From Blastomussa wellsi (Eukaryota > Cnidaria > Anthozoa > Scleractinia > Plerogyridae), in the NCBI GenBank assembly GCA_947652115.1, contig OX393561.1:40062421-40126420 (forward strand): DNA of 64,000 bases, read 5' to 3'. Made by a program: the position numbers and the translations under genes. Every line of letters starts with the position of its first letter. Positions within the stretch are counted from its first letter, which is position 1. Shown one piece after another: positions 35,757-47,261 of this stretch. Under the pieces are notes generated by a model. The model searched no databases. It had not been told where the DNA came from and worked only from the letters and a program-made list of their open reading frames with translations.

Positions 35757-38602
35757 CTGTGAAAAAAAAATAGCCAGTTAGATTGCATAATTAACAATGA
35801 GATGCCCACAGATGCTTTCTTTCCAGCCAATACGTGCACCTTTCCTGAATCTAACAGAAAAAATGTCACTCATGAAATAACAACAGTCCACCCGTAAAGC
35901 TAAAAATATCCAGAAGCACTTCTTTTGCTAGCAATGTATTGTAGCAAACCAAACCCAAAAACCTAGCTTATGTAACGTCTCTAGCTTATGCTAAACACAT
36001 TATCAGTTTCGTCATGAAGTTGCAGGGAAATTGTTTATGAAATGCAGATGCATACAGCCCGTATATGATGTTGGCAAAGTATCATGTGATTACTACGCAG
36101 TTAAATTACTGTATGCAGAAGACCTAACTGTAAAGGCTTTTGGAACTGCACTTTTGTTTTGAACGCTTCCATGCTACCATTGACGAGTTACTCAGTTCCC
36201 TGGCCCACCTATGCGTTGATTCCCTCTGTAGCTAGTTTTCATTGTCACGCCATCAAAACATAAGCTCGAAACCATGCAATGAAAAAATCTGATAAATTCA
36301 AATGGTGTAAAATGTTAACAGGTAACCAACATCTCCAGGTCTCAGGTCTGTGCGTTAACACCATTCATGAGTTATTTGCCGAAGCATTTCTCGCAAATTT
36401 ATAGAGCTCAGTATGGAAACGCCATAGTCAAAGAAAATATCTGACACTGACTTTTGCTATGGAAGCGACTGCTCTTTCCTCACGATCTAATCTATATACA
36501 CATACACATCTTTCCTAATACTTGAACTGTTTAAACTGCAAAAGTTTGCGAAAAGACCTTTTCTTATCGCACGACAGCTTTGTCAAGGCGCCATCGTGAA
36601 GTCACGTACGGCGGAAATCTCGAAAATTCAAATGCTGTATTTTAAACGCAAAGATTAATATTTGCCCTGTCAGCATTGTCTGGGATTGGTGGAGCTTTGG
36701 TGACCCGAAGGGCCGCAGAGCAGAGCCCCATACCCACAGAAATTGGACAACCATGCATGCATGGAAAGAAGAGAACCATGCAGTTCATTTTTCATGGTCA
36801 TAATGGCTAGCGGCATGGTTCACAGGCGCGTTTGTCGTACTTACGTACGACGACGTCGCGCAACATGGTGGCCATTCTCCAGGAATAGGTCGACCTGAAC
36901 AGTATTTCGTTGCTAAGTTACACGGTTTCCACGAAAATGCAATTTTATTTCCGGCCAATTCGCGCCCTTTCTGTGTAGAGGCAAATTTACTTCAGTTCTT
37001 TCTTTCTTTTTCGGCGAGCAACTTCTTACAATCACAGAAACCTGTTATCCATTGAAAGTAACATTTGTGAACGTACAATGGAGATAGGTTCAGATGTTTG
37101 TCACACAAAATTTCGCAAAACAAACGAAAATAACACCGCCGACGCGATAAATTTTTGGACAGAATTGATGCACTGTGAGAGTAAAAAATGCGAACATACG
37201 GAACTACCGTGTTTACCCCTTCAGCTCAGCTTGGTACAGAAGCCTGTGTAAGGGACCGATCGTTTATTACGTCCCACGGAGGGGGGGGGGGGGGTGGTTT
37301 TGGAGGGGGGGGGTTCAATTTTTAAACAAGATCCATTTTGGGGGTACATTTTTATCTTGCAAGAAACGTGAGGGTGGTCAAATTTTATGACACAGCAATG
37401 GAAGTCTAAAAGTTTTACAACTGGGACGATCCTAGCCTTGTTATCTTTCAGAATGCAGGAAATGGCATCTTAGAGGCCTACATTTGCAGAAAATTTTCTG
37501 GGGGAGCAGACCCCCAAAGAAACTCGCGCCTTTTGCGCTCGTGCTCGCTCCCAAAACCTACCTTCTTTCTATTTCAAGGGTTGGAATCTGTAGCTCTGCA
37601 ATTCAGAGATATCTCTTCCTCCAGGGGTAACCAACGAACAAACTGTGGCAAAATACATTCTTTTATCCAAATGAATGAAAATATGTGATATTAAAACATT
37701 TACAGGTGTTCTTGAGTGCTGCTGGGAAAAATTTATCTGTACCTTTTTGCCAGAACATGATCCATATTTTTTTGCCAGCCAGCAATTAGAACAAACAACA
37801 AACGTGCGGAAATGGCACTGAAAACCGTTGAAATCCACTCTTCTCAACGAGATTCAAGCCTTCGTCAAGCAGTTTCTTCACTCGCCCCTCCAAGTTTCAA
37901 TCGGCCAGCGCAGAAGCGCCTCACTGGATAGTCGCCATACTAAATGTGCACACCCGTGTCAGGGCTTTATCATGCACCATATTATGTACCGTAACCCACT
38001 AGATTACCTACAGGTATATTAAACTATAAAAAAGAATGATAACAATGTTATTCACACACAAACAGCTAAACTTATTACAAACAAGGTGGAAATACAAGCA
38101 ATAAACGAGAGAAAAGATAAAAAAGATATTAAAAAATAGGATAAAAATGTGCATGTGTGAGGAACGAAGCAAAGAATTTTGCACTATTTAAAGCATGATC
38201 AGAAAAGTGGGGGGTACACTTTTTAAAATTAGAATTGCGAAGGGGGGGGGGGGGTATAATTTTCTTAAGTAATTTTTTTGGGGGGTACAGTTAAGAAACA
38301 CCACACTTTTTGAATGAATGAATGAATGAATCGCGAGAGAACTGGACTCCGGCGCAAAACGTGAGGCACGAAGGGGTTGGGGGCGGGGATAAAAAAATGG
38401 ACGGACTGTGGACATCTTTGAGGAAAAGTGAATTCCCCGTTTCTCCGGAAACGGAAAATTCCCAAACCAGAAATGGAAAATTCCCATTGGTTGAAAGGCG
38501 ACAAAAGTGTCATCTCCTAGACAACGGCCGATCATGATTGATTCATGGCGCGTCTTGCGGTTTGAAGCAGTTGTCATCCTTCGAAAGCCGTTGTGATATC
38601 GT
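35757..38602. other. intergenic; degraded repeats and G-runs
   Basis: 36390-36660 holds a decayed relative of the TA element at 18119 (GCTCAGTATGGAAACGCCA). 36695-36740 carries a block (GGTGACCCGAAGGGCCGCAG) also seen reversed near 56900-56935. Long G-runs lie at 37279-37312 and 38239-38256. No gene is supported. Confidence 0.45.
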
Positions 38603-38691
38603 GATGGACCGGCTCATAGATTTCTGTCTAGAAAGATTCCATCACGTGTCGTCGTTCAAAGATGAAAAGAAAGACGCCGTCAAACATCTCC
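38603..38691 (+). pseudogene. RecQ-like DEAD-box helicase N-terminal relic
   Basis: The frame from the ATG at 38603 encodes MDRLIDFCLERFHHVSSFKD and EKKDAVKHL. This resembles the segment just before the Walker A motif in RecQ-like helicases (a Phe...SFK-EQ-AV-LL pattern, recalled from the family). The reading then runs into unrelated sequence starting CTCAGGCTACGTCCACACTA, with no Walker A. It is either a truncated copy or one cut by an insertion. Such helicase copies are often multiplied in cnidarian genomes (general knowledge, unverified here). Confidence 0.4.
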
Positions 38692-38728
38692 CTCAGGCTA
38701 CGTCCACACTATATTGGCCACTTGCACG

Positions 38729-38870
38729 TGCGTGAAAACACGTTATATATGTTGAAGGCTAACTATTGTCCTGTTTTAATCTTTTATCTTAAAAAACTGC
38801 GTGAAAACACTTTACATATGCTGAAGGCTAACTATTGTCCTGTTTTAACCTTTTATCTTTGAAAAACCGC
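38729..38870. repeat. tandem duplication, ~71-bp unit x2
   Basis: TGCGTGAAAACACGTTATAT and TGCGTGAAAACACTTTACAT each lead into GAAGGCTAACTATTGTCCTG and TTTTAA-CTTTTATCTT. The two units are adjacent and about 90% alike. Confidence 0.8.
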
Positions 38871-39084
38871 ACCGTTTTACGTCGCTCGGACTGGATCCGC
38901 ATTCGATCCGTTGCTCCGTCGATCTTGGTGCACTTGGGTAACTTGAATATTCAATCTGTACTTAAAAACCAGTATTCGGCCTTACGAATTAAGCGTCACA
39001 GTTCGCAAATGTTCGGTTTGTAGAAGATGCTTGAGGCCTCGCGACACAACTGAATCGAATCAAGCGTTATAGCTAGTGTAAGGA

Positions 39085-39345
39085 AGTCGTCATTAAAGGA
39101 AAGATCCTTGACTTCTTTCTTCACGACTTGAATTAGTCCTCCCTTTCACCGTGGCATTCACTTAGCAACCACAGTTCAGATTTAATTTCTTGCAAACAGC
39201 AATGAGTAATTGTTCAAAGCGACATTAAACATCCCTTTTATGCTTGTTGGGCTCTCTTGGATTCTTCGTATACTTGCTGTGACATCCTTACACTTGCAAT
39301 TGTCCACAAAAAGTGCGTGGAGAGATTTCAGGCGTATACTTTCAG
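39085..39345 (-). pseudogene. third Mab-21-like copy, C-terminal relic
   Basis: On the minus strand the sequence is similar to the C-terminal part of the intact neighbour: CKCKDVTASIRRI parallels its CKDVIASLQRI, and EVKDLSFNDDF parallels EVKDLYFDDDF. Stops and frame changes interrupt it. It lies just downstream of the stop codon of the intact gene (39519), so it is a left-over tail of another tandem copy whose front is lost. Confidence 0.7.
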
Positions 39346-39518
39346 TTGAAACAAAAAGATCTTCGTTCCATTTTTAGCAATAGCCTATAGTCTAAATGCG
39401 TATCAATTACTTCTTCTTTTCGTTAAACTTGATTTCCCTACATTTTATCGATTATTCATTGCGAGTTTTGTCAATAAATGTTCTTTTAATTTTCCAGCAG
39501 GTTTCTGGTACATCTTCT

Positions 39519-42500
39519 TTATATCTTTGCCTTCATTCTTTCTTCAAAAAGCGCTGCAATTTCCTCATTGACCAGCCTCTCTATTTCTTCTTTTGCAACT
39601 ACAGTACCGTCTGGCCTTTCCCGCAGTTTCCTCGCTGTTTTCTCGCTAATTTCCTTCAAGTCGCTCTGCTTCAGCCAATCAAACTTTCCTTTCAATGGTG
39701 CCTTGGCGTTTTCCACGCCCTCTACCGCTATTTTCATCTGTTGTTCTCTTAGAAGTACCATCGTTCTTGTGCTAGGAATGGCCAAAGAGGGCTCAATCCC
39801 ATTCCTCGCTCTCTCTAAGAAAACTACGGCCGTTGCAATGAAATCATCGTCAAAGTAAAGATCCTTGACTTCTTCCTTAACGAATGACTTGAACTCGTCT
39901 TCACTCTTCGTCTGTCCACTGTCCTCATCATTTTTTATCACGAGAAACCACAACTTGCAGAGGTTTCTTGCAAGAATCGACTGGTAAGCAAATGAACCAA
40001 CATTAATCAACTTTTCGATGTTTTCACGTTCCGCCGTTGCAGTGATTCTTTGTAAACTTGCTATGACATCTTTGCACTTACGTACAAAAACTGAGTAGAG
40101 AGATCTCAGAAGCTCTCTGTGATCATCCTCTGAGAGATTTTTGTCTTGCATTCTCGATAGGTGATCCTGCAAACCGAGATCTTGAAGATACGTCTGGGAG
40201 TGATACGTTAGTGACTGAAGCCTCTTCAGTAAACTGACTGTCTTTGGCAAAATGTTTCTTCTCACTTCACCAACAACGACAGCGGCTTCCTTAAGACTGA
40301 CAGGATCTTCATACTGCAAAAGGTTACTTTCTGGCATGATGTAATGTGGCAGATGATGCGCCTTCAAACACTCTTGGAGCCGATCCAACATCAATAAAAG
40401 ACAGCTAGCGGAATTGTGCTCTTTCCAAAAGACCTCTTCTTTACTCTCGCATTCCCAAAACAGCAAGTTCTTTAAATAATACGTTGAAATCACATCAGGA
40501 AAGTAAAACTTCTTGATCATCTTCAATAAAACCATGACGTGTCGTTGCATGGGAGACACACTCTCTCCAAGCTTATTTTCGGCCAGTGAAAAGGATGTTC
40601 TCCATTCAGTTTCATCCATGGCCCATTTGCCTTCGTTACTTTCCACAGAAGAAACGGTGGAACTAGTACTAGCCACTGGCAATTCCGGATTTTGGCAATA
40701 ATTGATCAGTTCCACTGGTTCATCGATGCGCTTTCCTCTTCCAACAGGGGCCAAATGACAACCAGACTCAAATATTTCCTGGACAAGCTCGGGTGAGGGC
40801 CAACCACTTGCACGCGGTCGGACCAGCCAGTCCATAGCTAGCTCCGGCCAAGGGTTTGGATACTTGAAAACGCCTGTCTGGTCTTCCTCGTAACTTGGAA
40901 AACCACCTGATTGAAGTTTACGCACTGGACCGTGGAGATCGTAAGACCACGCGCTGCTTTGACCATCAAAACCCTTTGATTGATGGCCAACCAAGGAATG
41001 ATCCGCTGAAGGGAGCTGAAAAGAATGGTGTAGATAGGAAACATTCTTGTAACGCGGTCGATGATCTTTCCACTCTTTGGTCAGCCTGAGCTTCGCATAT
41101 CTTGGGTCGTCTTTAGAATGTTCAATAGCGAAAATAGTTATCTGCTTCTTTTCATCATCTTCAACGAAGGGATCGTTTGCTGTCATCGTGTCAAGATCAG
41201 GTTGCCAATGCTCCTGAATATCAAGTCCACTGCCTCTTCCAATATCACTTTTTCTAAGTAAAAACTGAGGGATACAGAATCCTTCAACACGACTTCCAGC
41301 CGCTATAGTTGCTTCCGATGGACTGGCGAGACATTCTGGATCTGCCCGCTGTGCTTCGATGTTTGTTCGCCACCCAAACCAATCTGCATACACGTATTCT
41401 ACAGGGAACATGCAGTTGATCAGCGCAGAAAATGGCTGAAGCCATATGTTTGAAATTTCATCAAAGCCTAGTGAAGGATTCTGCAGAGGAAAAAGCATCA
41501 GAAAAACAAATAAAACCTTGGCTCCTGTGTACTCTAAGGTAATTTCTGGTTTGCTCCTCCAACTTTGTATGGAAAGCCAATTGAAAAACTTTCTGGCTCT
41601 TGCATATGACCGCCCACGCCCCCTAACCTGCTTTCTCCTGTGCAAATAAAACGGTCTTGGTACTGGGCATTTACTTACCCCACCCCCGAAAGAAGTCTAG
41701 GTGAACATAAAGATTTTAGGTGAGACTGCCAGGTTTTTAAGACTAATGAAATCACTGATAGCCAGCTCTTATATATACTAGAGTTAGTTAGAAACTGAAA
41801 GATGTATGTGAAGCTGTTTGGGAATATAACAAGCTAACATGAAATTTCATCATTTGATTATACCTGTGTGTCTTGAAGTGAAATTGAAAAATTTGTTTAT
41901 GTTATGATTGACTATGGCAGGGCAGAATCCCAAACAGAGTTCTGAAAGGGTTCCACCAGTCTTAAGGGAGGTATATCACAGTATCATAAGGGGTGAATTG
42001 GGTGGTTAGCCAACCCCATTTTTGCTCTTTGACTCATTAAAGTAACAAAGAAATCTATTTATTTTCTTTTTTTGTAACAGAGTATTTATCTGTTTTATTG
42101 CATTTTTATTTCAATCCACCTCCTCCCTAAAATATTCCAAGATCTGCCACTGATACTTCACTCAGGAAATGTTGGCTACTTTATCAGAATAAGTGAATAA
42201 ATAAAGGTTCTTTCAAGCTGGTCAGTTTTTCAACTCAACCGGCAGCTGCCTTGAATTATATTGAGTTATCCTTTGTGATGTACAAAGGTAGAACGAGGAT
42301 CCAGAGTAGGAGAGGGGAAGGGAATACCGGTAAATCCAATTTACCAGCCTAAATTTTGCCACAATCCCACATCCCAGCCCATAATTTTTAATAAAAAAAT
42401 CTACAAATATAAAAGAAACACTTAAAACTTACCCCATTTCAGATAAAAAAAGTACGTAAATGGGCCATTTCTGAGTTCTCTATTACCTGTTTGAAAATGA

Positions 42501-44015
42501 GCATCAATCTCGTCCCCTGATCCCGCTTTTCTTTTGGTCAGCACCAAGAACACAGACTCTGGCCAGGACAAATTTTTGAGCATCCGCATAGAGAATTGTT
42601 TTGATTCTCAGCCAATCAGATTAAGCGAAAAAATTCTGAGCCTGCACGGAACGGCTGGGCATCCGTGAAATGCAAGAAAATGACCATGCAGGTAAAACAA
42701 ATTTTCATATCAATGGTTTAACACTTAGACTCGTTTTAAAACAGAGGCAAAAGAGAACTCGGAAATGGACTATTTCTATGAGCTACCCCTTGTTATGTGT
42801 GGGTCAATTTTACCTGTTACCATCCCCCCGGGACAAGTTCAGCCCTTCCGGCCCGGGGGTGGGGAATTGTTTGAAGCGGCCTTGTCCAAAGGGGAGAAAG
42901 TAATTTCTTGTTGTTCACTTCGTAGTAAGTCTTTTATTGGTTGATACAATAGTCCAGCAGGGATAATGCCAATTCACGTGAACAGAGGCTGTCTATTTTA
43001 AGGAAGAGTCTAAGTATAGTTATAGTTTTTTCTTCAGTTTTCTTTTTAAAATGTTTTCTTCAAAATTTCTTATATCTAGTCACCCTTGTTTAGTATGTAT
43101 TGTCCAAAAAAGGGATCGTTCAAGTTCTTGAGCAGACTTGCCACAGGTCGGCCCGGCCCTTATAATTAACCCAACAGAACAAAGAGATAGCAATAACGTT
43201 GGATAACGAGCAAATAATATAAGTCGCTAGAAGCAGGTGACGATTCTCATCAGTTCTTGAAATAACATCTGCTTTTGCCAATTACATAGAACTCAAAATT
43301 GTTATATCTTGATTTCGTACACAAAACGACTTACATGTGGTCGATGAGGAGTCCTGGGGGTGGGGAATTGTCTTTTTCTGTGTGCATTGGGTGGGGAATA
43401 GACTACTAAAAAAGAAAAATGGCAAATACTGGAGGTATGCCTATTCGGGGGGGGGGGGGTGGGGGGCTGTGGGGCATGGTAGCATGTAGAATTGTAGAAT
43501 TGAACCACATTACATCTCTTCCATACAGATTCTATTGTCTCTGATTCTACTAATAATTCCCTCTTCTGCATAAAACAAATGGAAACCTAAAACAACAAAG
43601 CTTTTTTGGGAGAGGGGAGGCATATGAAAATACCCTATATAATTATTTAGGGGAGTACCTCCATCTCCTCCCCCTCTTAACAATTACTAATAATACACAA
43701 AAAATTATCTTATGACCACAGTCAAATAAGTTGCTGATTTTAGAAAAGATCCGAGGAGGAAACAAAAAAAACTCAGGCAACTTTTCCTTGCAATCATTTC
43801 AATTTGACGGATTCTCGATCGGCCTCAAATGTCAGTTCGACAATGTTCCCGATTGAGATCCCGATTGCGGCCAATGCTGTGCAGAAACAGCGGCAAACAA
43901 GCGATTAGAGGCAGATGCAACTAAATCAACTGGGAATACCTCAAAATACTGGGGAAAACGAAAGATATTGCTAATTAAAAAACAAAACAAACATTACCTC
44001 TTTCGCAGTGGCCAT
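39519..44015 (-). CDS. Mab-21 domain / cGAS-like protein (about 659 aa, two exons)
   Basis: The large exon (41480 to 39519) follows an acceptor CCTCTGCAG and encodes 653 residues. A plausible first exon (44015 to 43998, MATAKE, then a GTAATG donor) joins it in phase 0; that link is inferred. Counting from the large exon, an NTase-type AGSRVEG lies near residue 61 and an acidic DLD pair at 95-97. The C-terminal Mab-21 helical part follows: WPELAMDWLVRPR, CHLAPVGRGKR, EWRTSFSLAE, QRHVMVLLKMIKKF, LLFWECE, LPHYIMPESNLL. About 210 further residues are charged and helical. The family includes cGAS, which makes cyclic dinucleotides on sensing nucleic acid, and Mab-21 proteins without known activity. 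The place where I expect the third catalytic acid reads QTGVFKYP, so activity is uncertain. Two broken paralogues lie downstream. Confidence 0.75.
41481..43997 (-). other. inferred intron of the Mab-21-like gene
   Basis: This is the 2.5-kb interval between the candidate first exon and the large exon. It holds the repeat at 42459-42776, G-rich runs near 42830-42870 and 43448-43467, and no other coding signal. If the first exon is elsewhere, this is simply 5' flanking DNA. Confidence 0.4.
42459..42776. repeat. second copy of the GGCCATTTC-CGAG palindromic repeat
   Basis: The left end TGGGCCATTTCTGAGTTCTC pairs with the right end GAGAACTCGGAAATGGAC. CACTTAGACTCGTTTTAAAAC inside the right arm corresponds to the arm of the copy at 508-685. 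The middle is longer and unrelated. Confidence 0.6.
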
Positions 44016-44242
44016 TTTGACTTTCGTGTCCAGTCTGCCAGCGTCAAACACGTTTTAAGCAAAGCCTGACGGGAAAGGTGTGAGTAACCCGCGAAAGTTG
44101 TCTTCGCGATGCGAAACAGTGGACGCTCGATTGCTTGGCGGTTTGTGCAGTGTTTCTATGAGAGTTGTATGAAATATCTCCGTGAGTCAAATGCTGAACG
44201 AGTAAGTTTTAACCTGTTGTTCACTTAAATAGTGCACTGCTT
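44016..44242. promoter_or_regulatory. possible divergent promoter region
   Basis: This CG-richer interval (GCGAAAGTTGTCTTCGCGAT, GGACGCTCGATTGCTTGGCG) lies between the inferred minus-strand start at 44015 and a plus-strand open frame from 44243. The composition differs from the AT-rich surroundings, as is usual at transcription starts. No defined core element is visible. Confidence 0.3.
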
Positions 44243-44476
44243 GTGATTTGTGAGTATCGTTATTTGAGAAGCCGGACGTGGCTTGAAGCCATGCGTAGCG
44301 AGATCGATAGATTCCTGAATCCTGCACGAGTATTGAAAGGTTTAATATCATTTTTGTGTTTGGGTTTTCTAAACATGGCCATTACGTCTGCTATAAGTTG
44401 GCCTGAGGGATCAGTTTCTTGCGTTTTCGGAGAGAATATGTTGGATCTCTTGGAACATAATTATTTTGATGGTTAG
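44243..44476 (+). CDS. possible first exon with one membrane segment (MARVEL/synaptogyrin-like?)
   Basis: The 77-codon frame contains EIDRFLNPARVLKGLISFLC and a hydrophobic segment (LISFLCLGFLNMAITSAI), then SVSCVFGENMLDLLEHNYF. The order of a Phe-x-Asn-Pro segment, a transmembrane helix and a short Cys-containing loop recalls the start of synaptogyrin-type MARVEL proteins, but this is a weak resemblance. The frame stops at 44474. A GATGGTTAGC donor just before the stop is non-ideal, and no downstream exon was identified. Confidence 0.25.
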   Translation: MICEYRYLRSRTWLEAMRSEIDRFLNPARVLKGLISFLCLGFLNMAITSAISWPEGSVSCVFGENMLDLLEHNYFDG

Positions 44477-46328
44477 CTTTCGCTACATGTTCGCTGATCT
44501 TTACACGTAAGCTGAAAGTTTTTTTTAAAATTTTAATCTCGCGCACGATAAAATTGGTGAGCTCATAATTATCCACTCTTGGCTGGCCGGCCAGGTGAAG
44601 ACTTTGCTTTGAAGTCGCCCTAAAAACTTGCTTTGTAATCTCTATAGAAGTTTACGATATCTGTTTCGTCGACTCGACAATAGCAAATGTTAAATTGTTT
44701 TGACCAGAAACTGATCACCAGGAAATGTAAATGGCAACCGTAACTGATGTAATTTTAAAAGTTACAACTGGAAATTTCGCCTAACGGAAATTTCACGGCC
44801 CAAATTCAGTAGCCTAGCGATTTTTGTCGAGGAAAGTTTTGTTGTGAAGTATGGTAACAAGAGCCAACAAATTAAGTGTATTTTGATGTCGTAACCAAAT
44901 TCACCGTAACCAAAATGTCTTCTCAATGTTTTTGTAAGCAAAGCCATTCTGTGAAATCCTGAAGCACAACAAATTGGATAGATTCACATACAGTATTACA
45001 AAGAAAGGCTAGGCCGAGTTATATAAACAAGCCGCTTCAATTCAAAACAATGACCTTGAATAAGTTCACAATCATACCGGCGCTTTCAGGAAATTGAAGT
45101 CTTTTGTGGCAATTTATTCTTTTCAAATTTTAGGTGAGAATTTTAATATAAATAGTTATTGTAAACTTCTTTGGCTTGACTTCTAAAGTTTCACAACTTA
45201 ATAGTTTTGCTGATTGATATATGCCAAAAAATTGCATATGAACCACACCTTTAGAGCTTTCTTTCTTCCAATTGGCATTGCAGCTTAATTTTGTGAAAAC
45301 ATCAAGAATAAAGATTCCATAAAATTTACATATTAAATTTCTTCTCAAGAACATCTATTGTAAAGTTCTTTGGCTTTACCCCTAAAGTTTCACAAATTAA
45401 TAATTTTGCCGATTGATATACGCCAAAAAATTGCACGTGAGCCACACCTTTCCAACTTTCTTTCTTCCTTTCTTCCAAATTGGCATTGCAGCTTAAATTT
45501 TGTAAAAAACATCAAGAATGAAGATTCCATAAAATTTACATTTCTTTTCAAGAAGCTCTTTCTGTTTTTCCATTGATAATCACTTCCCTTGTGTTCATTT
45601 TGGTGTTGCAGCATCTCTCTTGACATGTAGTTGTTTTCAGGAGAGGGGGGAAGCAAAAGAAGTTGCTTTCAGCACATGATCTTTGCACAAGACTGTCATG
45701 ACCTTCCCTGTGTTTATCATTATAAAGTAAACTACCTTTAAAAATTACAGATTTCTTGTCATAAAAAGGATTAATGACAGAACATTTTTGACCTGGCTTT
45801 GGTGAAAATGGTATGTGTACCAAAAATTGGATTGGCACAGATAAACAACTTTGTCTCAATCTTCAATTCACTCTGGATCAAAATTTTACCCTTGCTTGGG
45901 TCCACACACTCAAGAGGTTGTCCGAGCAAAGTAGAATTGGTCGGTGTTCCTGAAAATCGACTAGCCTGGATTAATGCAAGTGTAAACAATTAGCCATGCC
46001 AAATCACTGTTGTTTTCTGATGAAAGTTCATTGCATGTATTTTTAGAAAAAATCCCACTTGTTTCACACAACAGGCAGTGTGTGTAAAAAGAACTTATCA
46101 TGAAATGTCGCTGGTCTTCTCTTGTTGTTTTCTCACGAGTACATGCAGATGATCATAAAAAACAATTGAAGTGGGTTATTCCAGAAAAAATCCAGGATGG
46201 GGCTGTTTCCCCCCCCCCCCCCCCTCTCACCTGGATTTCCTGAAGCACAAGACCCCTTTCTGGATTTCCAAGACAAAAGACCCCTCTCACCTGGATTTGC
46301 GGGAAAATTATTAGGCTTAAATTTATAT
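44477..46328. other. intergenic; a short direct repeat near 45140-45560
   Basis: The block GTAAA-TTCTTTGGCTT, CTAAAGTTTCACAA, TAATTTTGC-GATTGATATA, ATTGGCATTGCAGCTTAA and AACATCAAGAAT-AAGATTCC occurs twice, at about 45155-45350 and 45355-45545. It is a roughly 195-bp tandem duplication. No gene is supported. Confidence 0.55.
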
Positions 46329-46592
46329 AGCTATATCGGCGAAACTGTTCGTCATTTTTCCACACGTGTCCGTGAGCATCTCTCTTCAGACAAGTCCTCA
46401 CACATCTTCAAAAACTTACATGTACTAAGCTCAGAACGTTGTCGTCAATCGTGCTCTGCGTTTTGTTTCAAAATCCTTGATTCCGCCCCTACTAAATTTC
46501 ATCTTAACCTTAAGGAGGCTATGCATATAAATTGAGAAAAGCCTAATTTAAACCAACAAGTTCATCACGTCAACCTGATACTTGCACTTTAG
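46329..46592 (+). pseudogene. Penelope-like retroelement GIY-YIG endonuclease relic
   Basis: The frame encodes SYIGETVRHFSTRVREHLSS, SHIFKNLHVLSSERC, then FKILDSAPTKFHLNLKEAMH and, past a stop, EKPNLNQQVHHVNLILAL. YIGET-R-STR+EH, a late KEA-HI and a terminal LN-Q--HV-L are typical of the GIY-YIG domain at the C-terminus of Penelope-like elements. The usual Trp codon in the IxW segment is TGA at 46533-46535. There is no reverse transcriptase upstream; a poly-C run (46210-46226) and unrelated sequence precede it. It is a dead 3' remnant. Confidence 0.7.
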
Positions 46593-47085
46593 GCTTTGTA
46601 TTCTTTCAACACCTTTTTACTCACTCAAATATGTAATCAATTTTTGTCACCTAATCATAATTAATTATGCATGTTTCGCTTGGTTGTTGACGATGATGTT
46701 GAAAAAGAAAAAGCGAACGTGTGTATACTTAATTAGCTCAAAAAATCAGTTACGTTTTTCTTTCTTGATGCAAAATATGGTCCTAAAGTAAGCGTAAATA
46801 TGATTACATTGTAGTAGAGAATATGATAAAAGAGTTCAGTTGTGTATGTTCATGTATGTTCAACAGTCATTCCTTTCCAAGACATGAGGTCAGTTTCGTC
46901 CACTGAAGATCGAGAACTGCTAAATCAAAATCTTCCGAAGAGTGAACGTCTTATCTTGTTTATCATTCAAATTCTTTTATAACTTAAAGACTGGATAACT
47001 TCATTCACATCTGCTACATGTACCTTCAAGGCCCTGTAGTTTTAATCTGCAGTGCGAGGAAAGACTCGTATTGTGAACAGCTTTG
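46593..47085. other. intergenic, possibly 3' part of the Penelope-like relic
   Basis: AT-rich sequence directly after the stop of the GIY-YIG relic. It may include retroelement 3' untranslated sequence. No gene or clear repeat is seen. Confidence 0.35.
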
Positions 47086-47261
47086 CTGGGTTGTCAAAAT
47101 AAGCCGGCAACCGGCGCATTTAACCTGCTATTCCGAATACTACGCCGGCTGCTCTGAATGTTAGTAGGTCAGTTCTGAGCATGATATTGGAGAAATAAAA
47201 TGGAAATAGCCACCTACATTTTGGATAAAACCTGCTACTCAAAAACCTACTGACAACCCTG
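47086..47261. mobile_element. 176-bp MITE with 6-bp target duplication GCTTTG
   Basis: The ends are CTGGGTTGTCAAAATAAGCC and ACTGACAACCCTG. GCTTTG directly repeats at 47080-47085 and 47262-47267. The ends and the length match the element at 52893-53064, which carries a 6-bp duplication too. Both contain GCCGGC-type sequences just inside the ends. Confidence 0.8.

Noticed and set aside
41481..41645. N-terminal extension of the Mab-21-like frame (MHRRKQVRGRGR...)
   Set aside because: It lies beyond a good acceptor, and the paralogue has an acceptor at the same place, so this is read-through into the intron.
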